From: Pseudomonadota bacterium
Lineage (GTDB): Bacteria > Pseudomonadota > Gammaproteobacteria > Burkholderiales > SG8-39
NCBI GenBank assembly: GCA_021848555.1
Contig: JAJZUN010000035.1
Span: forward strand, 1-12,478
DNA length: 12,478 bases
Direction: 5' to 3'
How positions within the stretch are numbered: the stretch's first letter is position 1; each line of letters begins with the position of its first letter. A program made the translations under genes and the position numbers. Below, one piece after another: positions 6,316 through 12,478 of this stretch. The notes beneath the pieces are model-generated. The model was given only the letters and a program-made list of their open reading frames with translations, did not search any database and was not told the origin of the DNA.

Positions 6316-6733
6316 GATCGCTTCCAGGCTTTGTTTTGGGAATTCCTGCGATAAGGTCAATTTCCACGAGAGCTCCGACAGCAAGTCCATTGACGCCGAC
6401 GCAAGTACGGCTCGGCAAGGGCCCGCTGAACCAGCTGCCGTAGGCGATGTTGAATGCGGCGTAGTCGGCAAAAGACGTAAGGTAAACGCGGATCATCAAA
6501 GCGTCGTCCAGGGTCAGTCCGAACTGGGACAGTACGGCCTCGAGATTGCGACGGACCTGCGTGGCCTGCGCGACAACATCGCCGCCCACCACATTGCCGG
6601 TGGCGGGATCGGTCGGCATCTGTCCGGTGACGAAAAGAAGATCCCCCCATCGGGTTGCATGCGCGAACGGCCCCACCTTGGGCGGGACTCCATCGCTTGC
6701 GGTAAAGGAAAAAGTCTGTTTGCTGACGGTCAT
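6308..6733 (-). CDS. RidA family protein (enamine/imine deaminase or related)
   Basis: RidA proteins hydrolyse reactive enamine/imine intermediates and release ammonia; related family members act in catabolic pathways such as pyrimidine or aminophenol degradation. The 141-residue product has the family fold markers: DLLFVTGQMPTDPATGNVVGGD (about 31-52), the QVRRNLEAVL helix, and PSRTCVGVNGLAVGALVEIDLIA (about 107-129). That last segment includes the conserved Arg (R109) that binds the substrate carboxylate. Its ATG overlaps the stop codon of the upstream ABC gene (ATGA), and its end overlaps fmdA by 8 nt, so it sits inside a tightly coupled operon. Position between a transporter and an amidase favours a catabolic role over general housekeeping detoxification. 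Confidence 0.92.
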   Translation of the reverse strand: MTVSKQTFSFTASDGVPPKVGPFAHATRWGDLLFVTGQMPTDPATGNVVGGDVVAQATQVRRNLEAVLSQFGLTLDDALMIRVYLTSFADYAAFNIAYGSWFSGPLPSRTCVGVNGLAVGALVEIDLIAGIPKTKPGSDHE

Positions 6734-8367
6734 AGCGGGACTGCCGCGGCGTAATCCGCGCCCATCACCCCAAGAAACCGGGCCGTCAGGGGATGCTTGG
6801 GACGCGTCAGAACCTCGTTGGCGGGACCTTCCTCGGTCACGGTGCCATCGCTCAGAAATACCACGCGGTCCGCGATTTCCTTTACGAACCGCACTTGATG
6901 GGTCGAAATGATCATGGTCAATCCGTCTTCAGTGGCCAGCTTTCGAATGACCTCCAACACCTCGTTGACCAACTCCGGATCCAGGGCCGAAGTCGGTTCG
7001 TCCAGCAGCAGAACACTGGGCCGCGGGGCCAGTGCACGCGAAATCGCCACCCGCTGCTGTTGTCCGCCGGAGAGGTGCCGCGGCAAGGCATGGGCGCGGT
7101 GACTTAGACCTACGCGTTCCAGCAATTCGTGCGCCCGTTGATTGGCCTGTGCCTCGGACATTCCATGCACCCATCTCAACGGACCCGCTACGTTCTCCAA
7201 AGCGGTCAAGTGACCGAACAGATTGAATTGCTGGAACACCATCCCCACGCCGAGAGCAGCACGCTGCTTGGCGATTTCGGTCGGCGTCAAGAGTACTCCG
7301 CCCTCCCCGTATCCGACCCGGCGTCCGCCGATGCGGACGACGCCGGCATCCCATTCCTCCAATCGATTGATACAGCGCAGCAGCGTGCTTTTTCCGGATC
7401 CGCTGGGACCCAGAAGCGCCACGACCTCTCCCGCCCGCACCGTCAAGTCGAGCCCGCTGAACACCGGCTGCTCGCCGAAGCACTTGCTGAGGTTCTGCAC
7501 TTGGACCATGATCTTCCCCTGCGCAAGCTCGGCTGAACGCGCAGCCCGCTCCGTGCACGATGCGGGAGCCACGATGGCGGCGGAAGCAGCCTGCTTATCC
7601 GGAGCAAAGGGGGCGCAAGCCGCATTGCTCTCGGCTTGCGCCGGCGCGGCGGACAATTCCCCCGCATTCCTTGCACGCCTCCCGGAGAACCAGCGCAACA
7701 GCGGATGTTGTGATGGCGTTCGGTCCAGATCCAGCAGATATTCCGCGAGCAGCTGCAATCCGCCGACGGCGCTGGTCAGCAACAGGTAGAGCACCCCGGA
7801 AGCAAAGAAAATGGAGAAGAAATCGAAAGTGGACGATGCCAGCTGAGTGCTGCGCAGAGTCAGTTCCTGGACCGAAATGATGGACGCAAGAGAAGAGTTC
7901 TTGAGCGCGCTCACAGATTCATTGCCGAAGGCCGGAACCATGGTGCGGATAGCCTGTGGCGCGATAATCCGGTGCATCAGGACCAATGACGACATGCCCA
8001 AGGCCCGACCCGCCGCGACCTGCCCCCGATCCACTCCAAGCACCCCGGAACGCAGAATCTCGGCGATAAACGGCGCCTCGTTGGCCGCCAGGGCGAGCCC
8101 GGCAGCAGACAGTGCACTGAGTTTCAGCCCGATATGGGGCAGCGCGTCATAGGCAAATACCATCTGCAACAGAAGCGGCGTACCGCGAAAGATGACCGCA
8201 TACGTTCGGGCGAAACCGGACAACCAGCGATGGCGGGACATTTGCATGCCCGCCAGTATCATGCCCAGGAATAGACCTCCCGCAAGGCCCAGCCCGGTTA
8301 CCTCCAGCGTGAGCAATATCCCCTGAAGCAGGTAATCCAGATTGAGGTAATGCAGGAAGAGTTCCAT
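6730..8367 (-). CDS. Polar amino-acid-type ABC transporter, fused permease and ATPase
   Basis: The 545-residue product joins two usually separate subunits. Residues 1-215 are a HisM/GlnP-type inner-membrane permease with several membrane spans and the EAA loop (EILRSGVLGVDRGQVAAGRALG, about 103-124). An Ala-rich linker runs from about 216 to 285. The ATPase follows: Walker A GPSGSGKST (320-328), Q-loop VFQQ, signature LSGGQQQRV (432-440), Walker B VLLLDEP (452-458), H-loop His490. Every key residue is present. ATG 8367 starts the conserved permease sequence, though its ribosome-binding site is weak; an in-frame TTG at 8400 lies inside a hairpin. An internal ATG at 7509, behind AGGGGA, could yield free ATPase. 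It follows the binding-protein gene and overlaps ridA by 4 nt. Confidence 0.95.
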   Translation of the reverse strand: MELFLHYLNLDYLLQGILLTLEVTGLGLAGGLFLGMILAGMQMSRHRWLSGFARTYAVIFRGTPLLLQMVFAYDALPHIGLKLSALSAAGLALAANEAPFIAEILRSGVLGVDRGQVAAGRALGMSSLVLMHRIIAPQAIRTMVPAFGNESVSALKNSSLASIISVQELTLRSTQLASSTFDFFSIFFASGVLYLLLTSAVGGLQLLAEYLLDLDRTPSQHPLLRWFSGRRARNAGELSAAPAQAESNAACAPFAPDKQAASAAIVAPASCTERAARSAELAQGKIMVQVQNLSKCFGEQPVFSGLDLTVRAGEVVALLGPSGSGKSTLLRCINRLEEWDAGVVRIGGRRVGYGEGGVLLTPTEIAKQRAALGVGMVFQQFNLFGHLTALENVAGPLRWVHGMSEAQANQRAHELLERVGLSHRAHALPRHLSGGQQQRVAISRALAPRPSVLLLDEPTSALDPELVNEVLEVIRKLATEDGLTMIISTHQVRFVKEIADRVVFLSDGTVTEEGPANEVLTRPKHPLTARFLGVMGADYAAAVPL

Positions 8368-8390
8368 TTTTTCGCTAGCCGAATTGAATG

Positions 8391-8409
8391 CCCCCGGCAA
8401 CGCCGGGGG
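8391..8409 (-). other. Intercistronic hairpin between binding-protein and permease genes
   Basis: CCCCCGGC-AAC-GCCGGGGG is a perfect 8-bp GC stem, 15 nt after the binding-protein stop codon and 23 nt before the permease ATG. On the minus strand no T-run follows, so it is not a clean terminator. Such stems commonly protect the upstream mRNA from 3' decay and raise binding protein over membrane subunits, as in other ABC operons. That role is inferred. Confidence 0.6.
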
Positions 8410-8424
8410 GTTTATTTCGCCGGA

Positions 8425-9366
8425 TTATTTGCTGCTGATTACCCGTGGCGCTTCAAGAGATCCTTCGCCTAGCGACCACTTCTTGAGCAAAGCGGTTTCC
8501 ACTCCGTTTTTCTGGATCTCGGTCAGCGCGGCTACGACCGCATCGCGCAATTGCGGATTGTTCTTGGGCACGCCGATACCGATGAAGTAGGGCAAGGTGA
8601 CGGCGACTGCCTTGCTGAGCTTGTCCGGGTAAGCCTTGACCGCCTGGTCCACCGTATTGACGTCGTTGATGTAAGTGTCTGCACGGCCCGCCAGGATCGC
8701 CTGAATGCAGTCCGCATTGTTGTTGTACAGCTGCAGACTGGGCGCAGGCTTGCCTGCGGCCTTGCACGGGCCGGCCAGGTTTTCAACCAGGGGTACTTCC
8801 ACGAAGCCGGTGTTCTCTGCGGCGGTTGTCCCGCACATCGACATGTTGATCCCGGAAATCTTCTTGGGATTGCCTTTCGCGACCAGCACACCATCGGAAA
8901 CCTTGGAGTACGTGACGAAATCAACCGCCTTGGCACGCTCCTCGGTCGCATAGATGTCTGAAATAATCAAATCCGCCTGACCGCTCTGCATCGTGGGAAT
9001 CAACGCCGCGAAAGCGACAGGTTTGTAGCTAACACTGAAGCCGAGGCAGCGCCCCAGCTCCTCTGCCAGGTCGATATCGAAGCCAATATATTTACTGGGG
9101 TCTTTCGGATCGAGCGACTCGTAACCGGGTGTATGCGGATTGATCGCATCAACCAGTGTCTTGCCCTTTAGCTGCGGATACTTCGCCTGCAATGCAAGAC
9201 ACGCCTTCGAAAGCGCAGGTGCGTCGGTGGCCGCGTACCCCGGACTGGCGATGACGAGCGCGACGACGCTGCCGAGCAGAGCCTTTGAGATCCATCTGAT
9301 CAGCATAAGGGGCTGCTTGAACACTGCCGGTACCGGCACGTTGAGGGTTTCCTGAAATTTGAGCAT
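8425..9366 (-). CDS. ABC transporter periplasmic substrate-binding protein, family 3
   Basis: This is the ligand-capturing subunit for the fused ABC transporter encoded downstream. The 313-residue product starts at ATG 9366, with AGGAG 8 nt upstream. An unusually long N-terminal lead of about 22 residues precedes the hydrophobic signal segment (ISKALLGSVVALVIASPGYA), with likely cleavage near residue 45. The mature part shows the bacterial extracellular solute-binding family 3 pattern: KYIGFDIDLAEELGRCLG, ALIPTMQSGQADLIISDIYATEERAKAVDF with Arg144, which in this family binds the ligand carboxylate, and AILAGRADTYINDVNTV. That points to an amino acid or a compound with an amino-acid-like carboxylate. 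Five Cys remain after cleavage. It is the first gene of the operon, directly behind the sigma-54 promoter. Confidence 0.93.
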   Translation of the reverse strand: MLKFQETLNVPVPAVFKQPLMLIRWISKALLGSVVALVIASPGYAATDAPALSKACLALQAKYPQLKGKTLVDAINPHTPGYESLDPKDPSKYIGFDIDLAEELGRCLGFSVSYKPVAFAALIPTMQSGQADLIISDIYATEERAKAVDFVTYSKVSDGVLVAKGNPKKISGINMSMCGTTAAENTGFVEVPLVENLAGPCKAAGKPAPSLQLYNNNADCIQAILAGRADTYINDVNTVDQAVKAYPDKLSKAVAVTLPYFIGIGVPKNNPQLRDAVVAALTEIQKNGVETALLKKWSLGEGSLEAPRVISSK

Positions 9367-9410
9367 CGCACTTTCTCCTGGTTGATATGGTTGAACACCG
9401 GAGCAAATAA

Positions 9411-9426
9411 AGCAAAGTATGTGCCA
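9411..9426 (-). promoter_or_regulatory. Sigma-54 (-24/-12) promoter of the transport/amidase operon
   Basis: On the minus strand TGGCAC (plus 9421-9426), 5 bp, then TTGCT (plus 9411-9415) reproduce the RpoN consensus TGGCAC-N5-TTGCW, with the invariant GG and GC at the right spacing. Transcription should start near 9400, leaving a 34-nt leader with AGGAG before the binding-protein ATG. Sigma-54 promoters need an enhancer-bound activator, and an NtrC-like site lies upstream. Confidence 0.8.
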
Positions 9427-9489
9427 CGTACAGGAAAGGGCTCCTGCGCATGATTCCAGAGAGTAAATGACAAGTGTGCCTGCAGAATC

Positions 9490-9506
9490 CGCACAAACGG
9501 GGTGCA
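9490..9506. promoter_or_regulatory. NtrC-like enhancer site
   Basis: CGCACA-N5-GGTGCA matches the NtrC consensus TGCACC-N5-GGTGCA at 10 of 12 defined positions. Its centre (9498) is about 98 bp upstream of the predicted sigma-54 start, within the usual enhancer range. A weaker related site (GCAC-N7-GTTC, 9521-9535) is centred 30 bp further away, close to the spacing of paired NtrC sites at E. coli glnA. Confidence 0.6.
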
Positions 9507-9633
9507 GCAGGCGCATGGACGCACTGCTATCGTTCGGCGCGCAAGCGCAATCAAGGCTTGTGAGATGCCTGGCAGGCAATCCTCTGCTTGCGGGCATCAC
9601 CAAGACCGATCCTGCGCAAGGCTTGGGCGCGAT

Positions 9634-9790
9634 CGGAACTCTCTGGCGCCGAAACGGGAGACTGCAGATGGTTCGCAGGCTCTATCTGGCTTGGCACCTG
9701 CAACCGGTCTCAACCATTCCCGGCGTCTTGCCTGGTATAAGGCGGCGCGCGCGCAGGCCCTGTAGAGCCCCCGTCGCCGCGGCTCAAGCG
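9634..9790. repeat. Diverged direct repeat, right copy
   Basis: Same orientation as 4863-5022 and alignable over leader, ribosome-binding site and reading frame to GCTCAAGCG at 9782-9790. Differences are mostly transitions plus one missing base in the reading frame near 9692. It marks the right side of the amidase/transport operon as the other copy marks the left. Confidence 0.85.
9668..9765 (+). pseudogene. Frameshifted copy of the 32-aa Trp/Arg-rich small protein gene
   Basis: ATG at 9668 follows GGGAGA, as in the left copy, and the first codons give MVRRLYLAWHLQ. Then one base is missing relative to the copy at 4897-4995, so the frame leaves the conserved peptide. Restoring one base recovers TGLNHSRRLAWYKAARAQAL and a TAG at the matching position (9763-9765). 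As it stands the frame reads on to about 9814 with an unrelated basic tail. A decayed paralogue is the simplest reading; a small RNA that never needed the frame is an alternative. Confidence 0.65.
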
Positions 9791-9906
9791 CACCAAACAG
9801 AAGCAGTTACCTGACCCGACGCACCGGCGTCTCGCGCAAAGTCGTCGCACGTTTGATAACACCTTGAATCGACACCCTGTCGGTCTGGCATGGCGTTTGC
9901 TGACTA

Positions 9907-10806
9907 CTAAGCATTGGCGATGAGGCGCTTCGGCGCAATCGTTCCGTCAGTTCCAGCCTCCCCCACGCCCAGCAAGGCCCCGCCGCTGCCGTAAACCCGC
10001 ACCCGCGCCTGCGGCGGCCCTTCCCAGGGCACGGTCTGCCCTTGCAGGAATCGCGCCTCTTGTGGGGGCGCGATGCGCGCCTCGGGCAACTCCTGCAGCA
10101 AGGCATCCACCGGCAGCAGGCAGGCATCGCGTTCGGCCGCTGGCATCAGTGCCAGGCTGTCCAGCGTGTGCGCACAGTCCAGGCCGAAGCGACCGACCGC
10201 GGTGCGGCGCAGGGCGGCGAGGTGAGCGCCGCAACCGAGCAGCTCGCCCAGGTCGTGAGCGATCGAGCGGATATAGGTGCCCTTGCTGCAGGTCACGGAC
10301 AAGGCCAGGCGCTCGCCCTCGAACCACTGCAGTTCCAGCGCACGTATCGTTACCTGACGCGGCGCGCGCTCGATGTCTATGCCTGCGCGCGCGTAGGCGT
10401 AAAGCGGCTTGCCCGCATGTTTGAGCGCGGAGTAGAGCGGGGGCGTCTGCAGGATATCGCCGCGGAATTTCGTCAGCGCGGCACCGAGCTGCTCCGCGCT
10501 GACACTGACCGGACGCACCGCGATCACCTCGCCTTCGGCATCCGCCGTGGCGGTGCTCACGCCCAGCCTGATCTCGGCCGCGTAGCTCTTGTCGGCATCG
10601 AGCAGATCCGAGGAAAACTTGGTGGCTTCGCCGAAAAGCACCGGCAGCAGGCCGGTGGCGAGCGGATCCAGGGTGCCGGCGTGCCCGGCCTTGGCCGCCT
10701 GATACAGGCGCTTCGCCTGCTGCAGAGCGGCATTGGAGCTCGCCCCGCGCGCCTTGTCCAGCATCAGCACGCCGCTCAGCGCTCGCTTGATTCGATGTCC
10801 TTGCAC
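9907..10806 (-). CDS. truB: tRNA pseudouridine(55) synthase
   Basis: TruB converts U55 in the T-loop of most tRNAs to pseudouridine. The 299-residue protein shows the catalytic motif GHAGTLDPLATGLLPV (about 41-56, catalytic Asp47), KSYAAEIRLG, PPLYSALKHAGKPLYAYAR (about 126-144) and CSKGTYIRSIAHDLG (about 184-198), followed by a C-terminal PUA-like segment. I use the GTG start at 10806, which shares one base with the rbfA stop (TAGTG), because the SGVLMLDKARG core is preceded by a normal short lead. It is translationally coupled to rbfA in the conserved infB-rbfA-truB order. Its usual downstream neighbour rpsO is displaced by the accessory block. I saw no strong terminator behind it. Confidence 0.97.
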   Translation of the reverse strand: MQGHRIKRALSGVLMLDKARGASSNAALQQAKRLYQAAKAGHAGTLDPLATGLLPVLFGEATKFSSDLLDADKSYAAEIRLGVSTATADAEGEVIAVRPVSVSAEQLGAALTKFRGDILQTPPLYSALKHAGKPLYAYARAGIDIERAPRQVTIRALELQWFEGERLALSVTCSKGTYIRSIAHDLGELLGCGAHLAALRRTAVGRFGLDCAHTLDSLALMPAAERDACLLPVDALLQELPEARIAPPQEARFLQGQTVPWEGPPQARVRVYGSGGALLGVGEAGTDGTIAPKRLIANA

Positions 10807-11174
10807 TAGTCGCGCGGTTCCTTGCTGCCGGCCACCGCTGCATCGATCAGGCGCGACAATTCGAAGCCGCGCTCGACCGAAGCGTCGTAGACGAAATGCA
10901 ATTGCGGTATGGAATGCAATTTGATCCGGCGCGCAATTTGGCTGCGCAGGAAGCCGCCCGCTTGTTTCAGCCCCGCTTCAGTATCGGCGCGCTGCGCGGC
11001 GCTGCCCATGAGGGTATAGAACACCTTGGCGTGGGAATAGTCGGCCGTCACCTCGACGCCGGTGAGCGTGATCATCGCGACGCGTGGGTCTTTGAGCTCG
11101 GTGCGTATGATCTCGGCCAGCTCGCGCTGGATCTGGTCGGCAACGCGCAGATTGCGGGCAGGACCTTTGGGCAT
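10806..11174 (-). CDS. rbfA: 30S ribosome-binding factor A
   Basis: RbfA binds the immature 30S subunit and aids 16S rRNA 5'-end maturation, notably in the cold. The 122-residue product shows NLRVADQIQRELAEIIRTELKDPRV near the N terminus, the ITLTGVEVTADYSHAKVFYTL strand region of its KH-like fold, and a C-terminal helix with IPQLHFVYDASVERGFELSRLID. I begin at ATG 11174 (MPKGPARNLR) because AGGAG lies 8 nt upstream; the frame could be read further upstream but has no support there. It is followed by truB with a 1-nt overlap and preceded by infB across a 70-bp gap that contains a hairpin. Confidence 0.96.
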   Translation of the reverse strand: MPKGPARNLRVADQIQRELAEIIRTELKDPRVAMITLTGVEVTADYSHAKVFYTLMGSAAQRADTEAGLKQAGGFLRSQIARRIKLHSIPQLHFVYDASVERGFELSRLIDAAVAGSKEPRD

Positions 11175-11206
11175 GGCGTAATCTCCTGCGCGGTTGGAGC
11201 GGCACG

Positions 11207-11227
11207 CGCCCGGCATCGCGCCGGGCG
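11207..11227 (-). other. Intercistronic hairpin between infB and rbfA
   Basis: CGCCCGGC-ATCGC-GCCGGGCG is a perfect 8-bp GC stem 17 nt after the infB stop. There is no T-run, so transcription should continue into rbfA. It may serve as a processing or stability element. Confidence 0.5.
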
Positions 11228-11244
11228 GGAACGGCAATCGCGCC

Positions 11245-12478
11245 TTACAGCGTCCTCGCGACTTCCAGCACTTCGTACACTTCGAGCTGGTCGCCTTCCT
11301 TGAGGTCGTTGTAATTCTTCAGCGACAGACCGCACTCGAAGCCCGCCTTCACCTCGCGCACATCGTCCTTGAAGCGTTTGAGGGTGTCGAGCTCGCCGTC
11401 GAACAGCACCACGTTGTCGCGCAGCAGGCGCACGCGCGCGCCGCGCTTGATCAGCCCCTCGAGCACCATGCAGCCCGCGACCGTGCCGACCTTCGAGATC
11501 TTGTAGATCTGGCGAATCTGCACCAGGCCGAGAATGCTCTCTTTTTTCTCCGGCGCGAGCATGCCGGAAAGCGCCGCTTTCACCTCGTCCACGGCGTCGT
11601 AGATGATGTTGTAGTAGCGGATATCGATGCCCTGCGACTCGGCCAGCCTTCTGGCGGCGACGTCGGCGCGGGTGTTGAAGCCGATGATCACCGACTTCGA
11701 CGCCAGCGCGAGATTGACGTCGGACTCGGTGATGGCGCCCACGCCGCTGTGCACGACATTGACCTTGACCTCGTCGGTCGACAGGCGCGCCAGCGCATGC
11801 GCCAGCGCTTCGCGCGAACCCTGCACGTCGGCTTTGATCAGCAGCGCCAGCGTCTTCACCCCGCCTTCGCCCATCTGCTCGAACATATTCTCGAGTTTTG
11901 CCGCCTGCTGCTTGGCCAGCTTGACCTCGCGGAACTTGCCCTGGCGGAACAGCGCGATTTCGCGCGCCTTGCGCTCGTCCGCGAGCGCCACCGCCTCTTC
12001 GCCCGCCAGCGGCACGTCGGACAGGCCCTGGATCTCCACCGGGATCGACGGTCCTGCCTGTTCCACCGACTGACCGCTCTCGTCCAGCATGGCGCGCACG
12101 CGGCCGAATACCGAACCCGCGAGCAGCACGTCGCCGCGATGCAGCGTGCCCGACTGCACCAGAATGGTTGCGACCGGGCCCTTGCCTTTGTCCAGGCGCG
12201 CTTCGATCACCAGGCCTTTGGCCGGCGCATCCTCCGCCGCTTTGAGCTCGAGCACCTCCGCCTGCAGCAGCACCTGCTCGAGCAGGTTGTCTATCCCCGC
12301 CCCGGTCTTGGCCGACACCGGCACGAACGGGGACTCGCCGCCGTATTCCTCGGGCACGACGCCCTGCGCCACCAGTTCCTGCTTCACGCGCTCGAGATTC
12401 GCGTCGGGCTTGTCGATCTTGTTGATCGCCACCACCAGCGGCACGTTCGCAGCCTTGGCGTGCGCAATCGCCTCTATG
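11245..12478 (-). CDS. infB: Translation initiation factor IF-2, C-terminal part, runs off right edge
   Basis: IF-2 is the GTPase that places initiator fMet-tRNA on the 30S subunit and promotes subunit joining. About 410 residues are visible. They begin inside the G domain, with the guanine-specificity motif NKID and the [13 protein letters not shown] (G5) segment. Domains II and III follow ([24 protein letters not shown] and [14 protein letters not shown]), then the fMet-tRNA-binding C-terminal domain ([23 protein letters not shown]), ending EVLEVARTL. The P-loop, switch regions and N-terminal domains lie beyond the right edge. The stop codon is TAA at 11245-11247. It leads the infB-rbfA-truB order on the minus strand. 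Confidence 0.97.
   Translation of the reverse strand, partial: IEAIAHAKAANVPLVVAINKIDKPDANLERVKQELVAQGVVPEEYGGESPFVPVSAKTGAGIDNLLEQVLLQAEVLELKAAEDAPAKGLVIEARLDKGKGPVATILVQSGTLHRGDVLLAGSVFGRVRAMLDESGQSVEQAGPSIPVEIQGLSDVPLAGEEAVALADERKAREIALFRQGKFREVKLAKQQAAKLENMFEQMGEGGVKTLALLIKADVQGSREALAHALARLSTDEVKVNVVHSGVGAITESDVNLALASKSVIIGFNTRADVAARRLAESQGIDIRYYNIIYDAVDEVKAALSGMLAPEKKESILGLVQIRQIYKISKVGTVAGCMVLEGLIKRGARVRLLRDNVVLFDGELDTLKRFKDDVREVKAGFECGLSLKNYNDLKEGDQLEVYEVLEVARTL

Larger units (their letters stand above)
9367..9906. other. Gene-poor region between the operon and truB
   Basis: This 540-bp stretch contains, from left to right: the leader and sigma-54 promoter of the operon, the NtrC-like site, an imperfect hairpin at 9564-9598 (GATGCC with GGCATC enclosing GCAG with CTGC), the frameshifted right repeat copy (9634-9790), and about 115 bp downstream of truB. 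In that last part there is only a 5-bp hairpin (9818-9831) with no T-run. I see no intact gene. Confidence 0.6.

Noticed and set aside
8368..8400. TTG start for the permease fusion, adding 11 residues
   Set aside because: The TTG lies at the loop of a stable hairpin, has no ribosome-binding site, and the added residues are not family-like.
8391..8418. Plus-strand reading of the 8391-8409 hairpin as a terminator, since GTTTATTT follows
   Set aside because: No plus-strand gene ends there; the position fits an intercistronic element of the minus-strand operon.
9367..9603. Upstream extension of the binding protein by 79 residues
   Set aside because: It would span the sigma-54 promoter and most of the leader, while ATG 9366 has AGGAG at ideal distance.
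4863..9790. The repeat pair as transposon ends or attachment sites
   Set aside because: No transposase or integrase, no terminal inverted repeats and no target duplication are visible, and the repeats contain a gene-like unit; kept only as direct repeats.
9818..9831. GACGC-ACCG-GCGTC hairpin as a truB terminator
   Set aside because: Only 5 bp and no T-run on the minus strand.
10042..10809. Plus-strand frame antisense to truB
   Set aside because: Mirror frame of a conserved gene; no independent support.

Overview
The window reads as the chromosome of a GC-rich betaproteobacterium, probably near Burkholderiales, Rhodocyclales or Nitrosomonadales. The reasons are the sequences of Pnp, S15, TruB, RbfA and IF2, a TAGAAT-type -10 box, and strong Shine-Dalgarno sites. 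The exact genus cannot be read from this stretch.

Both edges hold a conserved translation and RNA-decay cluster on the minus strand: infB (partial, right edge), rbfA, truB, then, after a gap of about 8.8 kb, rpsO and pnp (partial, left edge). In E. coli and many other proteobacteria these genes are contiguous as infB-rbfA-truB-rpsO-pnp. Here the order and strand are kept, but accessory DNA lies between truB and rpsO. rpsO has its own convincing sigma-70 promoter, and a terminator and hairpins separate it from pnp.

The accessory block has three parts. (1) 1200-2955, plus strand: a membrane-anchored Gly-rich hypothetical protein, then an acyl-CoA synthetase pseudogene with three separate lesions (ATA in place of the start codon, an internal amber stop, and loss of the adenylation core after the nucleotide-binding loop). 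(2) 3020-4995: a minus-strand LysR-type regulator divergent from a plus-strand run of three small proteins (120 aa with a DUF3563-like tail, 80 aa, 32 aa). The shared intergenic region carries two LysR-type boxes 32 bp apart. (3) 5035-9506: a minus-strand operon encoding a secreted family-3 binding protein, a permease-ATPase fusion, a RidA protein and an acetamidase/formamidase, with overlapping reading frames downstream of the fusion. It is preceded by a sigma-54 (-24/-12) promoter and an NtrC-like site near -98. The parts suggest a nitrogen-limitation-induced system that imports an amino-acid-like or amide compound and releases ammonia from it.

The operon lies between two diverged direct repeats of about 160 bp (4863-5022 and 9634-9790). 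The left copy encodes an intact 32-aa Trp/Arg-rich peptide behind a strong ribosome-binding site. The right copy is the same unit with a 1-bp frameshift. The repeat pair, the sigma-54/NtrC control and the gene combination of the operon are the most interesting points. No tRNA, rRNA, CRISPR array, transposase or integrase was seen.
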